Of a stretch of DNA of 24,267 bases, positions 7,422 to 15,087 are shown in pieces. Under the pieces are notes generated by a model. That model was not told the origin of the DNA. It made no database searches and saw only the letters and a program-made list of their open reading frames with translations. Source of the stretch: JBCDAP01 sp038747915 (GTDB taxonomy: Bacteria; Planctomycetota; Phycisphaerae; Phycisphaerales; UBA1924); contig JBCDJJ010000054.1 in NCBI GenBank assembly GCA_038747915.1, positions 1 through 24,267 on the forward strand, given 5' to 3'. Within the stretch, counting starts at the first letter, position 1. Each line of letters begins with the position of its first letter. The position numbers and the translations under genes were made by a program.

Positions 7422-9182
7422 ATGCGGGTGGCGCTGTGCCCTGTGAATCCGGTCGTCGGTGACCTGCGGGGCAACGCTGGGCGCGCGCTCGAGGCGGCCA
7501 CCGGTGTGGGTGATGGTGAACTGATCGTTCTGCCCGAGCTCGTGATCACCGGGTACCCGCCGCGCGATCTGCTCGAGCAGGAGGGATTCTGCGAGGCGGC
7601 GGCGGAGTCGGCCGAGTGGCTGGCCCGCGAATTGGGGCGAGTGTGCCCGGGAGTGACCGTGATCGTTGGGTGTCCGTGGCGGCCACGTCCCGGCGCTCGG
7701 CCGCGGAACAGCGCCCTCGTGATGCGTGGCGGGGCGATTACCGACCGGTACGACAAGCGGCTGCTGCCCACGTACGACGTGTTCGACGAGCACCGGTACT
7801 TCGACACCGGCGACCGGGCGGTGGTGATCGAGGTGGGTGGGCGACGGGTCGGCCTGGCGATCTGCGAGGACCTGTGGCGCGGGGAGGATGTGCTGAACGG
7901 TGGCCGGTACGCCGGCGAGGCCGATCCGGTCGACGAGCTGATCGGTGCGGGGGCCGAGCTGATCGTGTGCCCGACCGCGAGCCCGTTCGCCCTCGCTAAG
8001 CGGCACCGCCAGCGGGACATCATGGTGGCCCACGCGGCGCGGCACACGGTCTCGATCGCGAGCGTGAATCAGCTTGGCGGCAACGACGATCTCATCTTCG
8101 ACGGGTGCGCCCGGTTGGTGTGCGGGCGCGGCGGATCGGTCGCGGTCGTCGGTGGGAACGAGCCGTTCTCGGGCGAACCGATCGTTGTCGAGCTCGATGC
8201 GCCCGGTGAAGCGCCGCCCCGTGCGCACGAGCCGATGGAGGATCTCTGGCGTGCGTTGGTGCTCGGCGTGCGGGACTATGCGCACAAGACGGGTTTCACC
8301 CGGGCGTGCCTCGGGTTGAGCGGCGGGATCGACTCGGCGCTGACCGCCACGATCGCGGTCGCGGCACTCGGGAGTGAGCACGTGCTCGGGGCGCTCATGC
8401 CATCGCGGTACTCGTCGGAAGGGTCGATCACGGATGCGCAGTCGCTCGGCGCGAACCTTGGTGTGCGCACGGTCACGCTCCCGATCGAAGATGGGCACGC
8501 GGCGCTCGAGCGGACGCTCGGCTCCGCGTTCGACGAGTTGTGCGGTGTGTACGGGGCTGTGCGCGAGGCGGGGATCACGGAGGAGAACATCCAGTCGCGG
8601 CTGCGCGGCACGATCATGATGGCGCTATCGAACAAGGTTGGTGCGCTGCTGCTCACGACGGGGAATAAGAGCGAGCTGGCGGTGGGGTACTCGACGCTCT
8701 ACGGCGATATGAACGGCGGGTTGGCGGTGTTGAGCGATGTGACGAAGGTGCGTGTGTTCGCGCTGTCGCGGTGGATCAACGAGCACGCTGCGCGGTGCGG
8801 GTTCGCGCGCCCCCCGATCCCGCCCGCGTCGATCGAGAAGCCGCCGAGCGCCGAGCTGCGCCCGGATCAGAAGGATTCGGACTCACTCCCGGAGTACGCG
8901 GTGCTCGACGAGATCGTCGAGCGGTACGTGGAGGGTCGCCAGTCTCCCGAGCGCATTGTGCGTGAGGCCGGGATCGATGCGGCGACGGTCGCGCGGGTGG
9001 TGCGGCTGACCGATGTGAACGAGTACAAGCGGAAGCAGCTGGCCATCGGCCTGAAGGTCACCGATGTGGCTTTCGGGCGTGGACGGCGGCGGCCGATCGC
9101 GAACGGGTGGAGGCCGGAGCAAGGTGTTCGCGAGCCGGCGGGCGGTGGCGGGCGCGTCTCGCTCCCGGGCTCATCGGCGTGA
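7422..9182 (+). CDS. nadE: Glutamine-dependent NAD+ synthetase
   Basis: Makes NAD+ from deamido-NAD, ATP and ammonia released from glutamine; cytoplasmic. It is 586 residues in two domains. The N-terminal nitrilase-fold glutaminase has the expected triad: E39 (LPELVITGYP), K112 (YDKRLLPTYDVFDE) and C148 (GLAICEDLW). The C-terminal synthetase has the ATP-pyrophosphatase loop SGGIDS (300-305), MPSRYSSEGS, TTGNKSELAVGYSTLYGDMNG, and a C-terminal KPPSAELRPDQKDSDSLPEY motif. I chose ATG 7422 (MRVALCPVNPVVGDL) because the family begins there. A frame opening further upstream adds unrelated residues. The last ~15 residues (GGGGRVSLPGSSA) are encoded by one arm of a dispersed repeat and are probably not part of the fold. 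Confidence 0.97.
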   Translation: MRVALCPVNPVVGDLRGNAGRALEAATGVGDGELIVLPELVITGYPPRDLLEQEGFCEAAAESAEWLARELGRVCPGVTVIVGCPWRPRPGARPRNSALVMRGGAITDRYDKRLLPTYDVFDEHRYFDTGDRAVVIEVGGRRVGLAICEDLWRGEDVLNGGRYAGEADPVDELIGAGAELIVCPTASPFALAKRHRQRDIMVAHAARHTVSIASVNQLGGNDDLIFDGCARLVCGRGGSVAVVGGNEPFSGEPIVVELDAPGEAPPRAHEPMEDLWRALVLGVRDYAHKTGFTRACLGLSGGIDSALTATIAVAALGSEHVLGALMPSRYSSEGSITDAQSLGANLGVRTVTLPIEDGHAALERTLGSAFDELCGVYGAVREAGITEENIQSRLRGTIMMALSNKVGALLLTTGNKSELAVGYSTLYGDMNGGLAVLSDVTKVRVFALSRWINEHAARCGFARPPIPPASIEKPPSAELRPDQKDSDSLPEYAVLDEIVERYVEGRQSPERIVREAGIDAATVARVVRLTDVNEYKRKQLAIGLKVTDVAFGRGRRRPIANGWRPEQGVREPAGGGGRVSLPGSSA

Positions 9183-9225
9183 CGGTGTTGGCGTGCGTTC
9201 GTGGGAGCGGGACGCTCCCACCACC
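9144..9225. repeat. Dispersed inverted-repeat element, copy 1 (second copy at 19239-19320)
   Basis: The 5' arm (9144-9166) begins GGTGGCGGGCGCGTCTCGCT. The 3' arm (9201-9225), read on the minus strand, begins GGTGGTGGGAGCGTCCCGCT. Over 23 positions the two arms differ at three. The 3' arm alone also forms a perfect hairpin: GTGGGAGCG (9201-9209), loop GGA, CGCTCCCAC (9213-9221). It lies between convergent nadE and the AsmA-like gene and could serve both as a terminator. The 5' arm lies within the last codons of nadE. Confidence 0.8.
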
Positions 9226-9245
9226 GGTTGATGCGGTTCTGTGGG

Positions 9246-10937
9246 TCAGAAGCCGATCTGGGGCTCCTCGATCGTCCCGCGGACGCGGAGCCCGGCAAGG
9301 TTGCGGAGCTGACTCAGAATGTCCGTCGGCGTGCCGACCTTTTCGGTGACCTGCTCCACCAGCCCGCCGAGCCCCGGGATGCGGTTGGTGGCATCCTCCA
9401 GCGCCTTCTCGGCTTGCTCGGCGGCCTTGTCGACCACCTCGCCGGCTTCGTCGCGAAGCTGCTGGGTCGCGTCGGAGAGCAACTCGCCGACCTTGCCGGT
9501 GGGGTTGGCGTTCACCTGCATGTCGAGCGACTGGTCGTAGCCGATGGTGCCGGTGGCGCTGGCGTTGAGCAGCCGCGTGGTGACGGTGCTCTGCGAGATG
9601 TTCAGGCCGCGGCGATCGAAGGCGTAGGCGATGTCGGCGGAGTCGGAGAAGGCCCCGGCGCCCGCCTCCTCGGCGCCCCCGATGACGTTCCACGTGTCGA
9701 GCGCGAAATCGGTGAGGTCGGATACCACCGGGATCTCGTACAGCCGGCCCTCGCGGAGCGTGAGCGTGCCCGGGCCGTTCACCGAGTTGGGCAGCGAGGC
9801 GGCCTGGAATGAGGCGCTGCCCGCGACGTTGAGCTGCCCAGCGATCGGCGGGTTGGCCATGCTCGGCGTGCGGAGGGCCTGGCGGAGGTCGACGCCCGCG
9901 ACGGAGTAATTCAATGAGCCGGGCAGGCTCGGGTCGCTCAGCGCGAGCGACAGGCCGGTGACCTCGACTCGGCCGCCCATGGCTTCGACGTAGATCGGAC
10001 CCTGGGTGAGCTGGCCCGCGGAGACGGTGACCTGTGCTTCGCCCTTGTCGATGGGCAGGCGGTACTCGCCGAAGCCCACGTTGAGCCCGGTGAGGTCGGC
10101 GGCAGCGGTGAGGTCGGAGGCGTTGATCGGATCGGTCGGGTCGACGGTGCCCGAGGCGGTCACGCTCAGCTCGCCCTTGGCGTCGGCCTGCTCGAGCACC
10201 TGCTGGAGCTGCGGCGGGAACGCCGAGTAGTCGCCCTCGTCGAGCGAGGCGGTGATGGCAAGCGAGTCGATGGTGGCGGCGAACGTGTCGATGTTGACCG
10301 AGCCGTCGTAGACGATCTCGAGGACGGGGGCGCGGTCGATGTCGACCTCGAGCGTGTACTCGCCGGGGGTGCCGGTCGGGGTGCCGGCGAGGTCGAGCTC
10401 GAGCCCGTCGATCTGCATGGGCGAGCCCGAGCCATCGTCGTATTCGAAGGCGCCGTTGCGGATCTCGAGCGTGCGGATGGCGAGCAGGTTGGAGAGCTTG
10501 AACTCGTCCTGCACCGTCTGCTGCTCGGACTCGGAGGTGTTCTTCACGAAGGGCACGAGGCCCTTGAAGGTCGTGTCGGGGTCGTTCGAGGCGATGAGGC
10601 GGAGCGTGGGGTTGACGAAGGCGATACGTTCGATCTGCACGGGCTGGCCCTGCCTCGGGATGCCGGCGAAGGTGATCTCGAACGTGTCGCACTCGATCAC
10701 GCGCGTGCCGTCGGGCGCGATGAAGGTGGTGTTCCGCATCCGCGCGGTCTTGAGGTCGACCAGGTCGAACTCGTCGAAGTCGATGGTGGGCACCAGATAG
10801 GTCTGTGCCGTGTCGCGGATGTACTGGGCGAGCCACGTGCTCGCGCCGACGTTCGCAAACAGCACGTAGCCCACGCCGAGCGCGGCGCTGATCGCGAGCA
10901 GCACGAGCACGACCAGCAGCATCAGAAGCTTCTTCAT
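9246..10937 (-). CDS. AsmA-like envelope protein
   Basis: A 563-residue protein with a single N-terminal transmembrane helix (MKKLLMLLVVLVLLAISAAL, then GVGYVLFANVG) and a long beta-rich periplasmic part. The C-terminal half matches the AsmA-like C-terminal domain: GGRVEVTGLSLALSDPS, GPGTLTLREGRLYEIPVVSD, AFSDSADIAYAFDRRGLNIS, and GTIGYDQSLDMQVNANP. A helical, charged segment follows (about 480-530, LRDEAGEVVDKAAEQAEKAL), then a short end, LRVRGTIEEPQIGF. Proteins of this superfamily (AsmA, TamB, YhdP) act in outer-membrane lipid transport or assembly; that role here is inference. I chose ATG 10937 because GGAGAG lies just upstream on the minus strand. A 51-residue arginine-rich extension in the same frame is not credible. 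Confidence 0.8.
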   Translation of the reverse strand: MKKLLMLLVVLVLLAISAALGVGYVLFANVGASTWLAQYIRDTAQTYLVPTIDFDEFDLVDLKTARMRNTTFIAPDGTRVIECDTFEITFAGIPRQGQPVQIERIAFVNPTLRLIASNDPDTTFKGLVPFVKNTSESEQQTVQDEFKLSNLLAIRTLEIRNGAFEYDDGSGSPMQIDGLELDLAGTPTGTPGEYTLEVDIDRAPVLEIVYDGSVNIDTFAATIDSLAITASLDEGDYSAFPPQLQQVLEQADAKGELSVTASGTVDPTDPINASDLTAAADLTGLNVGFGEYRLPIDKGEAQVTVSAGQLTQGPIYVEAMGGRVEVTGLSLALSDPSLPGSLNYSVAGVDLRQALRTPSMANPPIAGQLNVAGSASFQAASLPNSVNGPGTLTLREGRLYEIPVVSDLTDFALDTWNVIGGAEEAGAGAFSDSADIAYAFDRRGLNISQSTVTTRLLNASATGTIGYDQSLDMQVNANPTGKVGELLSDATQQLRDEAGEVVDKAAEQAEKALEDATNRIPGLGGLVEQVTEKVGTPTDILSQLRNLAGLRVRGTIEEPQIGF

Positions 10938-11047
10938 CGGCACTCTCCGTAGCGGGGGACTCTCCGGCCATGGAACAGTAGCGGCCTCGGCCCGTGCTCG
11001 ACGACTGCGTCGTCGGCGCTTGATTTGGCTGCGATTTCGGTGTTTCC

Positions 11048-11138
11048 GGGTAGCGGGGTCTGGAGGATGCCGCGGGCATTCGAAGGCCACGTGACGCAGG
11101 GGGATCGTGGCCTTCGCTCCCGCTCAGACCACGGCACC
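11048..11138. repeat. Dispersed nested-palindrome element, copy 2 (first copy at 6251-6356)
   Basis: Inner arms GAAGGCCACG (11082-11091) and CGTGGCCTTC (11106-11115) and the small hairpin ATGCC GCG GGCAT (11067-11079) match copy 1. So does the 3' outer segment CTCAGACCACGGCACC (11123-11138). The 5' outer arm has decayed to GGGTAGCGGGGTCTGGAG and no longer pairs well. The loop between the inner arms is shorter (14 against 30 bases). It sits upstream of the AsmA-like gene and just past the end of the DNA methyltransferase gene. Confidence 0.75.
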
Positions 11139-11166
11139 CGTGGTGAATGTGATTCCGTACCGAGCT

Positions 11167-11907
11167 CTAGCCTGGTGGACTCGGTTCCACAGAATTGAGT
11201 CTCGATCGCGCGATCGAGACGGCGTCCGGCGCGAGGTCGCACCCGATCACATCTCGACCGAGGCGGGCTGCGGCGACAAGCGTGGTCCCGCTCCCGCAGC
11301 ACGGGTCGAGCACCGTGCCATCTGGCCGGCAGCAGGCACCGATGAGCACCTGGAGCAGCGCGAGCGGTTTCTGTGTCGGCCACCCGGTGCGCTCGGCCGC
11401 CATGTTGTTGATCGCTGGGATGTCGAGCACATCGGTCGCTTTCTTCAGCTCGCCCTTCATCCGGTTGGAGGTCGCCGGCACCATCGGTGGGTCGAAGAAG
11501 TAGCCGTCCGGCGAGCCCGCTGCGAAGAACAGGATGTCGTCGTGCTTGCGGGCGAATCGTCGCGGCGAGCTGCCGCCGAGGCCGTACGCCCAGATGAGAT
11601 GATTGACGAAGCAGGCCTCGCCGAACATCTCGCCGAGCACCACGCGGACGTGGTGCGCGGTTCGCCAGTCGACGTGGATGAGCACGGAGGCAGTCGGCGC
11701 GAGCGCGGGGCGGGTGGCGTCGAGGCGTTCGCGGAGCCAGGCGACCCACGCTGCCGTGGATGGCCACCGGTCGTCGAACGCCCCTGCCCCCGATGCCTGC
11801 CGCGCACCGGTGTTGAACGGCGGGTCCGCGTAGAGCAGATCGATCGAGCCGGGTTGGAGCGTGCGCACGAAGTCGAGCCAATCGGCCTGTTCGATGCGGG
11901 GAGACAT
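11167..11907 (-). CDS. DNA methyltransferase (N4-cytosine or N6-adenine, beta-class order), orphan
   Basis: A 246-residue SAM-dependent DNA methyltransferase. Catalytic motif IV is DPPFNTG at residues 28-34. The SAM-binding motif I, DPCCGSGTT, is at 201-209, after the middle region (GWPTQKPLALLQVLIG precedes it). Motif IV before motif I is the beta-class arrangement of amino-methyltransferases such as those of type II systems. The recognition sequence cannot be deduced. No restriction endonuclease, specificity subunit or other restriction gene is nearby, so it is best viewed as solitary. I chose ATG 11907 (MSPRIEQADWLDFV). There is no Shine-Dalgarno sequence, but TACGCT ends six bases upstream. 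Upstream in-frame starts would add 32 residues of tyrosine- and tryptophan-rich sequence without family resemblance. Confidence 0.88.
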   Translation of the reverse strand: MSPRIEQADWLDFVRTLQPGSIDLLYADPPFNTGARQASGAGAFDDRWPSTAAWVAWLRERLDATRPALAPTASVLIHVDWRTAHHVRVVLGEMFGEACFVNHLIWAYGLGGSSPRRFARKHDDILFFAAGSPDGYFFDPPMVPATSNRMKGELKKATDVLDIPAINNMAAERTGWPTQKPLALLQVLIGACCRPDGTVLDPCCGSGTTLVAAARLGRDVIGCDLAPDAVSIARSRLNSVEPSPPG

Positions 11908-11913
11908 GGGCCC

Positions 11914-11919
11914 AGCGTA
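11914..11919 (-). promoter_or_regulatory. Candidate -10 box of a leaderless methyltransferase promoter
   Basis: On the minus strand TACGCT is followed by GGGCCC and then the ATG at 11907, a six-base gap. No Shine-Dalgarno sequence is present and no -35 is evident. Confidence 0.4.
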
Positions 11920-11937
11920 TTGGCCGAGCACCCTCGG

Positions 11938-11965
11938 CTCACACCGATTCTCAACGGCGTACACT
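11938..11965 (+). promoter_or_regulatory. Candidate promoter of the SAM methyltransferase gene
   Basis: CTCACA (11938-11943) matches TTGACA at four of six bases. A 16-bp spacer separates it from TACACT (11960-11965). The -10 lies in CGTACACT, the same core as the leaderless boxes elsewhere in the window. Here the leader would be about 40 bases and includes GGAGG before the GTG start. Confidence 0.35.
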
Positions 11966-12014
11966 CCGTACGTCCGATACCACCACATCCATCGCCCAGA
12001 CACGGAGGTTGCTC

Positions 12015-12893
12015 GTGGCGAAATCGACCAGCACCACGCGCGGAGCGCGCAAGGCCGGCAAGAAGCGCAGCGGCACGGCCCGCCGCGAACGCGGACTCTC
12101 CCTGGCGGCCAAGGCCGACCGGCACGTCTGCTATCAGCAGTCGGTCCAGTGCGTTGAAGCGGAGATCGACTTCGTCGACGAGACCTTCAAGGACCTGCGT
12201 GGCCGCCGGCTCAAGCAGCTCCGCGAGGACTTCGGCGGCACCGGCAACACCTCGTGCGAGTGGGTCCGCCGGCACACCAAGGCCGAGGCCATCGTCGTCG
12301 ATCTCGACTCCGACCCGCTCGAGTGGGGCCGTGAGCACAACATCGGCGCCCTCAAGCCGGGGCAGCGGAAGCGGATCAAGCTCGTCCAGGCCGACGTGCG
12401 CGATGTCACCACACCGAAGGTCGACGCGGTGCTCGCCATGAACTTCTCGTGGATGATCTTCAAGCACCGGGACATGCTGCGGACGTACTTCGAGCGTGTC
12501 CGGCAGTCGCTCGTGAAAGACGGCGTGCTCTTCATGGATGCCTACGGCGGGTACGAGTCGTTCAAGGAGATCCGCGACAAGCGCACCATCAACAAGGACC
12601 TCACCTATGTGTGGGATCAGCACCGGTACGACCCGATCACCGGCGAGATGGATTGCTTCATTCATTTCCATTTCCGCGACGGGTCGAAGCTGAACAAGGC
12701 GTTCGAGTACTCGTGGCGGTTGTGGACCCTTCCCGAGCTGCGCGAGATCCTCGACGAGGCGGGCTTCCGTCGGTCGACGGTGTACTGGGAGGGGACCGAC
12801 GAGGACACCGGCGAGGGCAACGGCGAGTACGAGCCGGCGGAGCACGGCGATGCCGACCCGGCGTGGGTGAGCTACGTCGTCGCAGAGAAGTAG
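12015..12893 (+). CDS. Class I SAM-dependent methyltransferase, substrate unknown
   Basis: A 292-residue cytoplasmic protein. The start is GTG 12015, with GGAGG (12004-12008) six bases upstream; the alternative TTG at 12009 touches that site. The first ~35 residues are strongly basic (RGARKAGKKRSGTARRER) and probably disordered. The Rossmann methyltransferase core begins at about 45. Motif I is EDFGGTGNTSCEW (residues 71-83), followed by an acidic strand end VVDLDSDPLEWGREHN, the adenine-side segment VQADVRDVTTPKVDAVLAMN, and GVLFMDAYGG. The C-terminal half has aromatic strands (DCFIHFHFRDGSKLNKAFEY) and an acidic tail. The EDFGGTG form with LDSDPLEWGR is found in uncharacterised bacterial methyltransferases. 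I cannot name the substrate. It is divergent from the DNA methyltransferase (107 bp between starts). Confidence 0.8.
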   Translation: MAKSTSTTRGARKAGKKRSGTARRERGLSLAAKADRHVCYQQSVQCVEAEIDFVDETFKDLRGRRLKQLREDFGGTGNTSCEWVRRHTKAEAIVVDLDSDPLEWGREHNIGALKPGQRKRIKLVQADVRDVTTPKVDAVLAMNFSWMIFKHRDMLRTYFERVRQSLVKDGVLFMDAYGGYESFKEIRDKRTINKDLTYVWDQHRYDPITGEMDCFIHFHFRDGSKLNKAFEYSWRLWTLPELREILDEAGFRRSTVYWEGTDEDTGEGNGEYEPAEHGDADPAWVSYVVAEK

Positions 12894-12986
12894 GGCGGAC
12901 CACCGGTGTCGGGCCCACCCGTTCCGGCCCGGCGCGGGTTGGTTCGCTCGGGTGGACGGGTCGTGCGGGCGGGGCGTTCCTGTTGT

Positions 12987-13004
12987 TTTCAGTTTATTCT
13001 GAAA
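12987..13004. promoter_or_regulatory. AT-rich inverted repeat upstream of the polyprenyl synthase promoter
   Basis: TTTCAG (12987-12992), loop TTTATT, CTGAAA (12999-13004): perfect 6-bp arms in an AT-rich island of a GC-rich gap. It lies directly before the candidate -35 at 13008. It could be an operator, or the remains of a terminator for the upstream methyltransferase gene. Confidence 0.35.
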
Positions 13005-13007
13005 GTT

Positions 13008-13037
13008 CTGGCATAGAGACGGTGTTGAACCTATTCT
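13008..13037 (+). promoter_or_regulatory. Candidate promoter of the polyprenyl synthase gene
   Basis: CTGGCA (13008-13013) matches TTGACA at four of six bases. An 18-bp spacer separates it from TATTCT (13032-13037). The -10 ends 11 bases before the ATG at 13049, so the leader would be only about four or five bases. No usable Shine-Dalgarno sequence precedes the ATG. Confidence 0.4.
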
Positions 13038-13048
13038 CTGTGTAGAGC

Positions 13049-14083
13049 ATGACACGCCTTCAGCCCATCCCGGTTGCCCTCGACTCGCTCGAGCCGGTCC
13101 TCGCCGAAGCGCTCTCCACCGTGGTGGATCGCGTGGCGGCCCACCTGCGGAGCGGAGAGCCGTCGGTTGACGAGTTGGTCGATCACGCGACGCGGTATCA
13201 CGGCAAGCTCCTTCGTCCTGCTCTGGTGCTGTTGAGCGGCCTCGCTGCCCACCCGCGGGCCCGGGAGACCGCGGATGCAGGTGCGCTGCTCGGCGATGAG
13301 CATCTCACTGTCGCTGCGGTGCTCGAGATGATCCACCTGGCCACGCTCGTGCATGACGATGTGCTTGATGACGCCGATGTCCGCCGCGGGTCGCCCACGA
13401 TCCACCGTGTGAGCGGCACCGAGCGGGCGGTCATCCTCGGCGACTACCTATTTGCCCGCAGCTATCACCTGTGCTCGACGCTCGACGATCAGCGCGTCGC
13501 CCTCCGTGTCGGCGAGATCAGCTCGATCGTGTGCCGGGGCGAGATGCTTCAACTCACCAACGCTGGCAACGCCGAGCTCGACGAGGACACCTACCTCCGC
13601 ATCATCGACGGCAAGACCGGCGCCCTGATCGCGGCGGCGTGCGAGCTCGGGGCTCATGTGAGCGGCGCCGACCCGGAGATCTGCCACCGCATGCTGCGGT
13701 TCGGCGAGCTGGTCGGGCGGGCCTTCCAGATTCAGGACGACCTGCTGGACCTCACCGGCGACGAGCAGACAGTGGGCAAGTCCACCGGGCGCGATATCGA
13801 GACCGGCAAGCTCACGCTGCCGCTCATCCACTACCTGCGGTCGAGCGGCCACGCCGACCCGCACGTGGATGTCCGCGATCTTGTGCATCGTCAGGTGCAT
13901 CTCAACGGCGAGCGAGTGCCGCTGCTCCGCGAGCTGGAGCGGGCCGGCTCACTCGACTACGCCCACCGGTGCGCTCACCGACTCGCGGCCGACGCGGCGG
14001 CGCTCCTCGAGCGGCTTCCGGAGACACCGGCGTCGCAGGCGCTGGCAGCGATGGCGGATGCCGCGGTTCGTCGCACCCGGTAG
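13049..14083 (+). CDS. Polyprenyl diphosphate synthase (long-chain trans type)
   Basis: Condenses isopentenyl diphosphate units onto an allylic primer to make the side chain of a quinone or another isoprenoid. It is 344 residues. The first aspartate-rich motif is HDDVLDDADVRRG, with DDVLD at 103-107; the second is FQIQDDLLDLTGD, with DDLLD at 230-234. GKLLRPALVLL near residue 51 and DIETGKLTLPLIHYL after the second motif are typical of the IspB/HepT group. Product length is set by residues before the first motif and cannot be read reliably. The C-terminal ~60 residues are charged and helical. panC starts 59 bases downstream on the same strand, so the two may be co-transcribed. Confidence 0.92.
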   Translation: MTRLQPIPVALDSLEPVLAEALSTVVDRVAAHLRSGEPSVDELVDHATRYHGKLLRPALVLLSGLAAHPRARETADAGALLGDEHLTVAAVLEMIHLATLVHDDVLDDADVRRGSPTIHRVSGTERAVILGDYLFARSYHLCSTLDDQRVALRVGEISSIVCRGEMLQLTNAGNAELDEDTYLRIIDGKTGALIAAACELGAHVSGADPEICHRMLRFGELVGRAFQIQDDLLDLTGDEQTVGKSTGRDIETGKLTLPLIHYLRSSGHADPHVDVRDLVHRQVHLNGERVPLLRELERAGSLDYAHRCAHRLAADAAALLERLPETPASQALAAMADAAVRRTR

Positions 14084-14142
14084 AACCTCTCGTCCATGTG
14101 GCTCGTGTTGCGTTGCGGCGCACGGCCGAGTCTGATGCGTGG

Positions 14143-14961
14143 ATGGAGATCGTTCGACATCGTGACGAGCTGCGACAGCACTGGGGCGGGGTTCTTGTCC
14201 CGACGATGGGTGCGCTGCACGAAGGCCATCTCTCGCTCATCGATAGGGCGCGCGAGAGCGGTTATGCGCCGGTGATGGTGTCGGTGTTCGTGAACCCGGC
14301 GCAGTTCAACGACCCTGAGGACCTGCGCCGGTATCCGCGTGATCCGGAGCGCGATGCCGCGATGTGCGGCGAGCGCGGGGCGGATGTGGTGTACATCCCG
14401 GGGTCGGCGGAGGACGTGTACCCCGAGGGTGTCGATGCCCCGTTCTCGGGTGCGCTCCCGCCGGTGGCGACCCAGCCGGGCCTCGAAGACGCGTACCGGC
14501 CCGGCCACTTTGCCGGTGTGTGTCGCGTTGGCACGCGGCTCTTCGAGCTGGCGCGCCCTGCGGCGGCGACCTTCGGCGAGAAGGACTGGCAGCAGTACCA
14601 GACGGCTCGTCAGCTGATCGCAGCGGAGCGCCTGCCGGTGCAGATCATCCCCGGGCCGACGGTGCGTGAGCCGCACGGGCTCGCGATGAGTTCCAGAAAT
14701 GAGCTTCTCTCGAAAGACGGGCGGGCGCACGCGGGCCAGATCAAGGCCGCGATGGACGCAGCGAACGAGGTCGGCCACCCCGCGACCGCGGAGCGTCTGG
14801 GGCGAGATCGCCTCCAGGATGCCGGGTTCGACGTCGAGTACTTCGTGGTGCGCGATGCGGAGACGCTGCTCGCGCCCGAGCCGGGTCGGGCGATGCGCGT
14901 GCTTGTGGCGGCGGTACTCGAGGGGATCCGCCTGATCGACAACGACACGTTCGGCGACTGA
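14143..14961 (+). CDS. panC: Pantothenate synthetase
   Basis: Joins pantoate and beta-alanine with ATP hydrolysis to AMP, the last step of vitamin B5 synthesis; cytoplasmic. It is 272 residues, slightly below the usual ~280. Family signatures are in order: VPTMGALHEGHLSLI (nucleotide-binding HEGH at 26-29), VSVFVNPAQFNDPEDLRRYPRD, a pantoate-binding segment ending RPGHFAGVCRVGTRLF, FGEKDWQQYQ, and GLAMSSRNELLS. I chose ATG 14143 (MEIVRHRDELRQ) because the family begins near there. The upstream context has no clear Shine-Dalgarno sequence; TCTGAT ends six bases before the ATG, but it lacks the A expected at the second position of a -10 box. A GTG at 14098 would add 15 residues. No panB or panD is in the window. 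Confidence 0.95.
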   Translation: MEIVRHRDELRQHWGGVLVPTMGALHEGHLSLIDRARESGYAPVMVSVFVNPAQFNDPEDLRRYPRDPERDAAMCGERGADVVYIPGSAEDVYPEGVDAPFSGALPPVATQPGLEDAYRPGHFAGVCRVGTRLFELARPAAATFGEKDWQQYQTARQLIAAERLPVQIIPGPTVREPHGLAMSSRNELLSKDGRAHAGQIKAAMDAANEVGHPATAERLGRDRLQDAGFDVEYFVVRDAETLLAPEPGRAMRVLVAAVLEGIRLIDNDTFGD

Positions 14962-15087
14962 GACGCGGTGGCATCAGAGAGCGGTGTGAGCACCTGTCGG
15001 CCGACTGCGGCGCTCTTCAGGGCCATTCGGCGCGGGCGTTTGGATCTACTAACATATGGGTTCTCACCCCATCCGCTGGAGGCAGCC

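Noticed and set aside
7356..8498. Upstream extension of the exported-protein frame (minus strand)
   Set aside because: It runs antisense through nadE, is Arg/His/Pro-rich, and a well-placed AAGGAG plus signal peptide mark the true start at 7355.
9058..11079. 673-codon minus-strand frame overlapping the AsmA-like gene
   Set aside because: Arg/His/Pro-rich composition, no domain; it is an alternative frame of the AsmA-like gene, which has a clear helix and family motifs.
11938..12014. Riboswitch in the leader of the SAM methyltransferase gene
   Set aside because: The predicted leader is only about 50 bases and shows no recognisable aptamer core.
11457..13055. 532-codon minus-strand frame covering the SAM methyltransferase
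   Set aside because: Antisense shadow; it overlaps two genes with strong family motifs and has no signature of its own.
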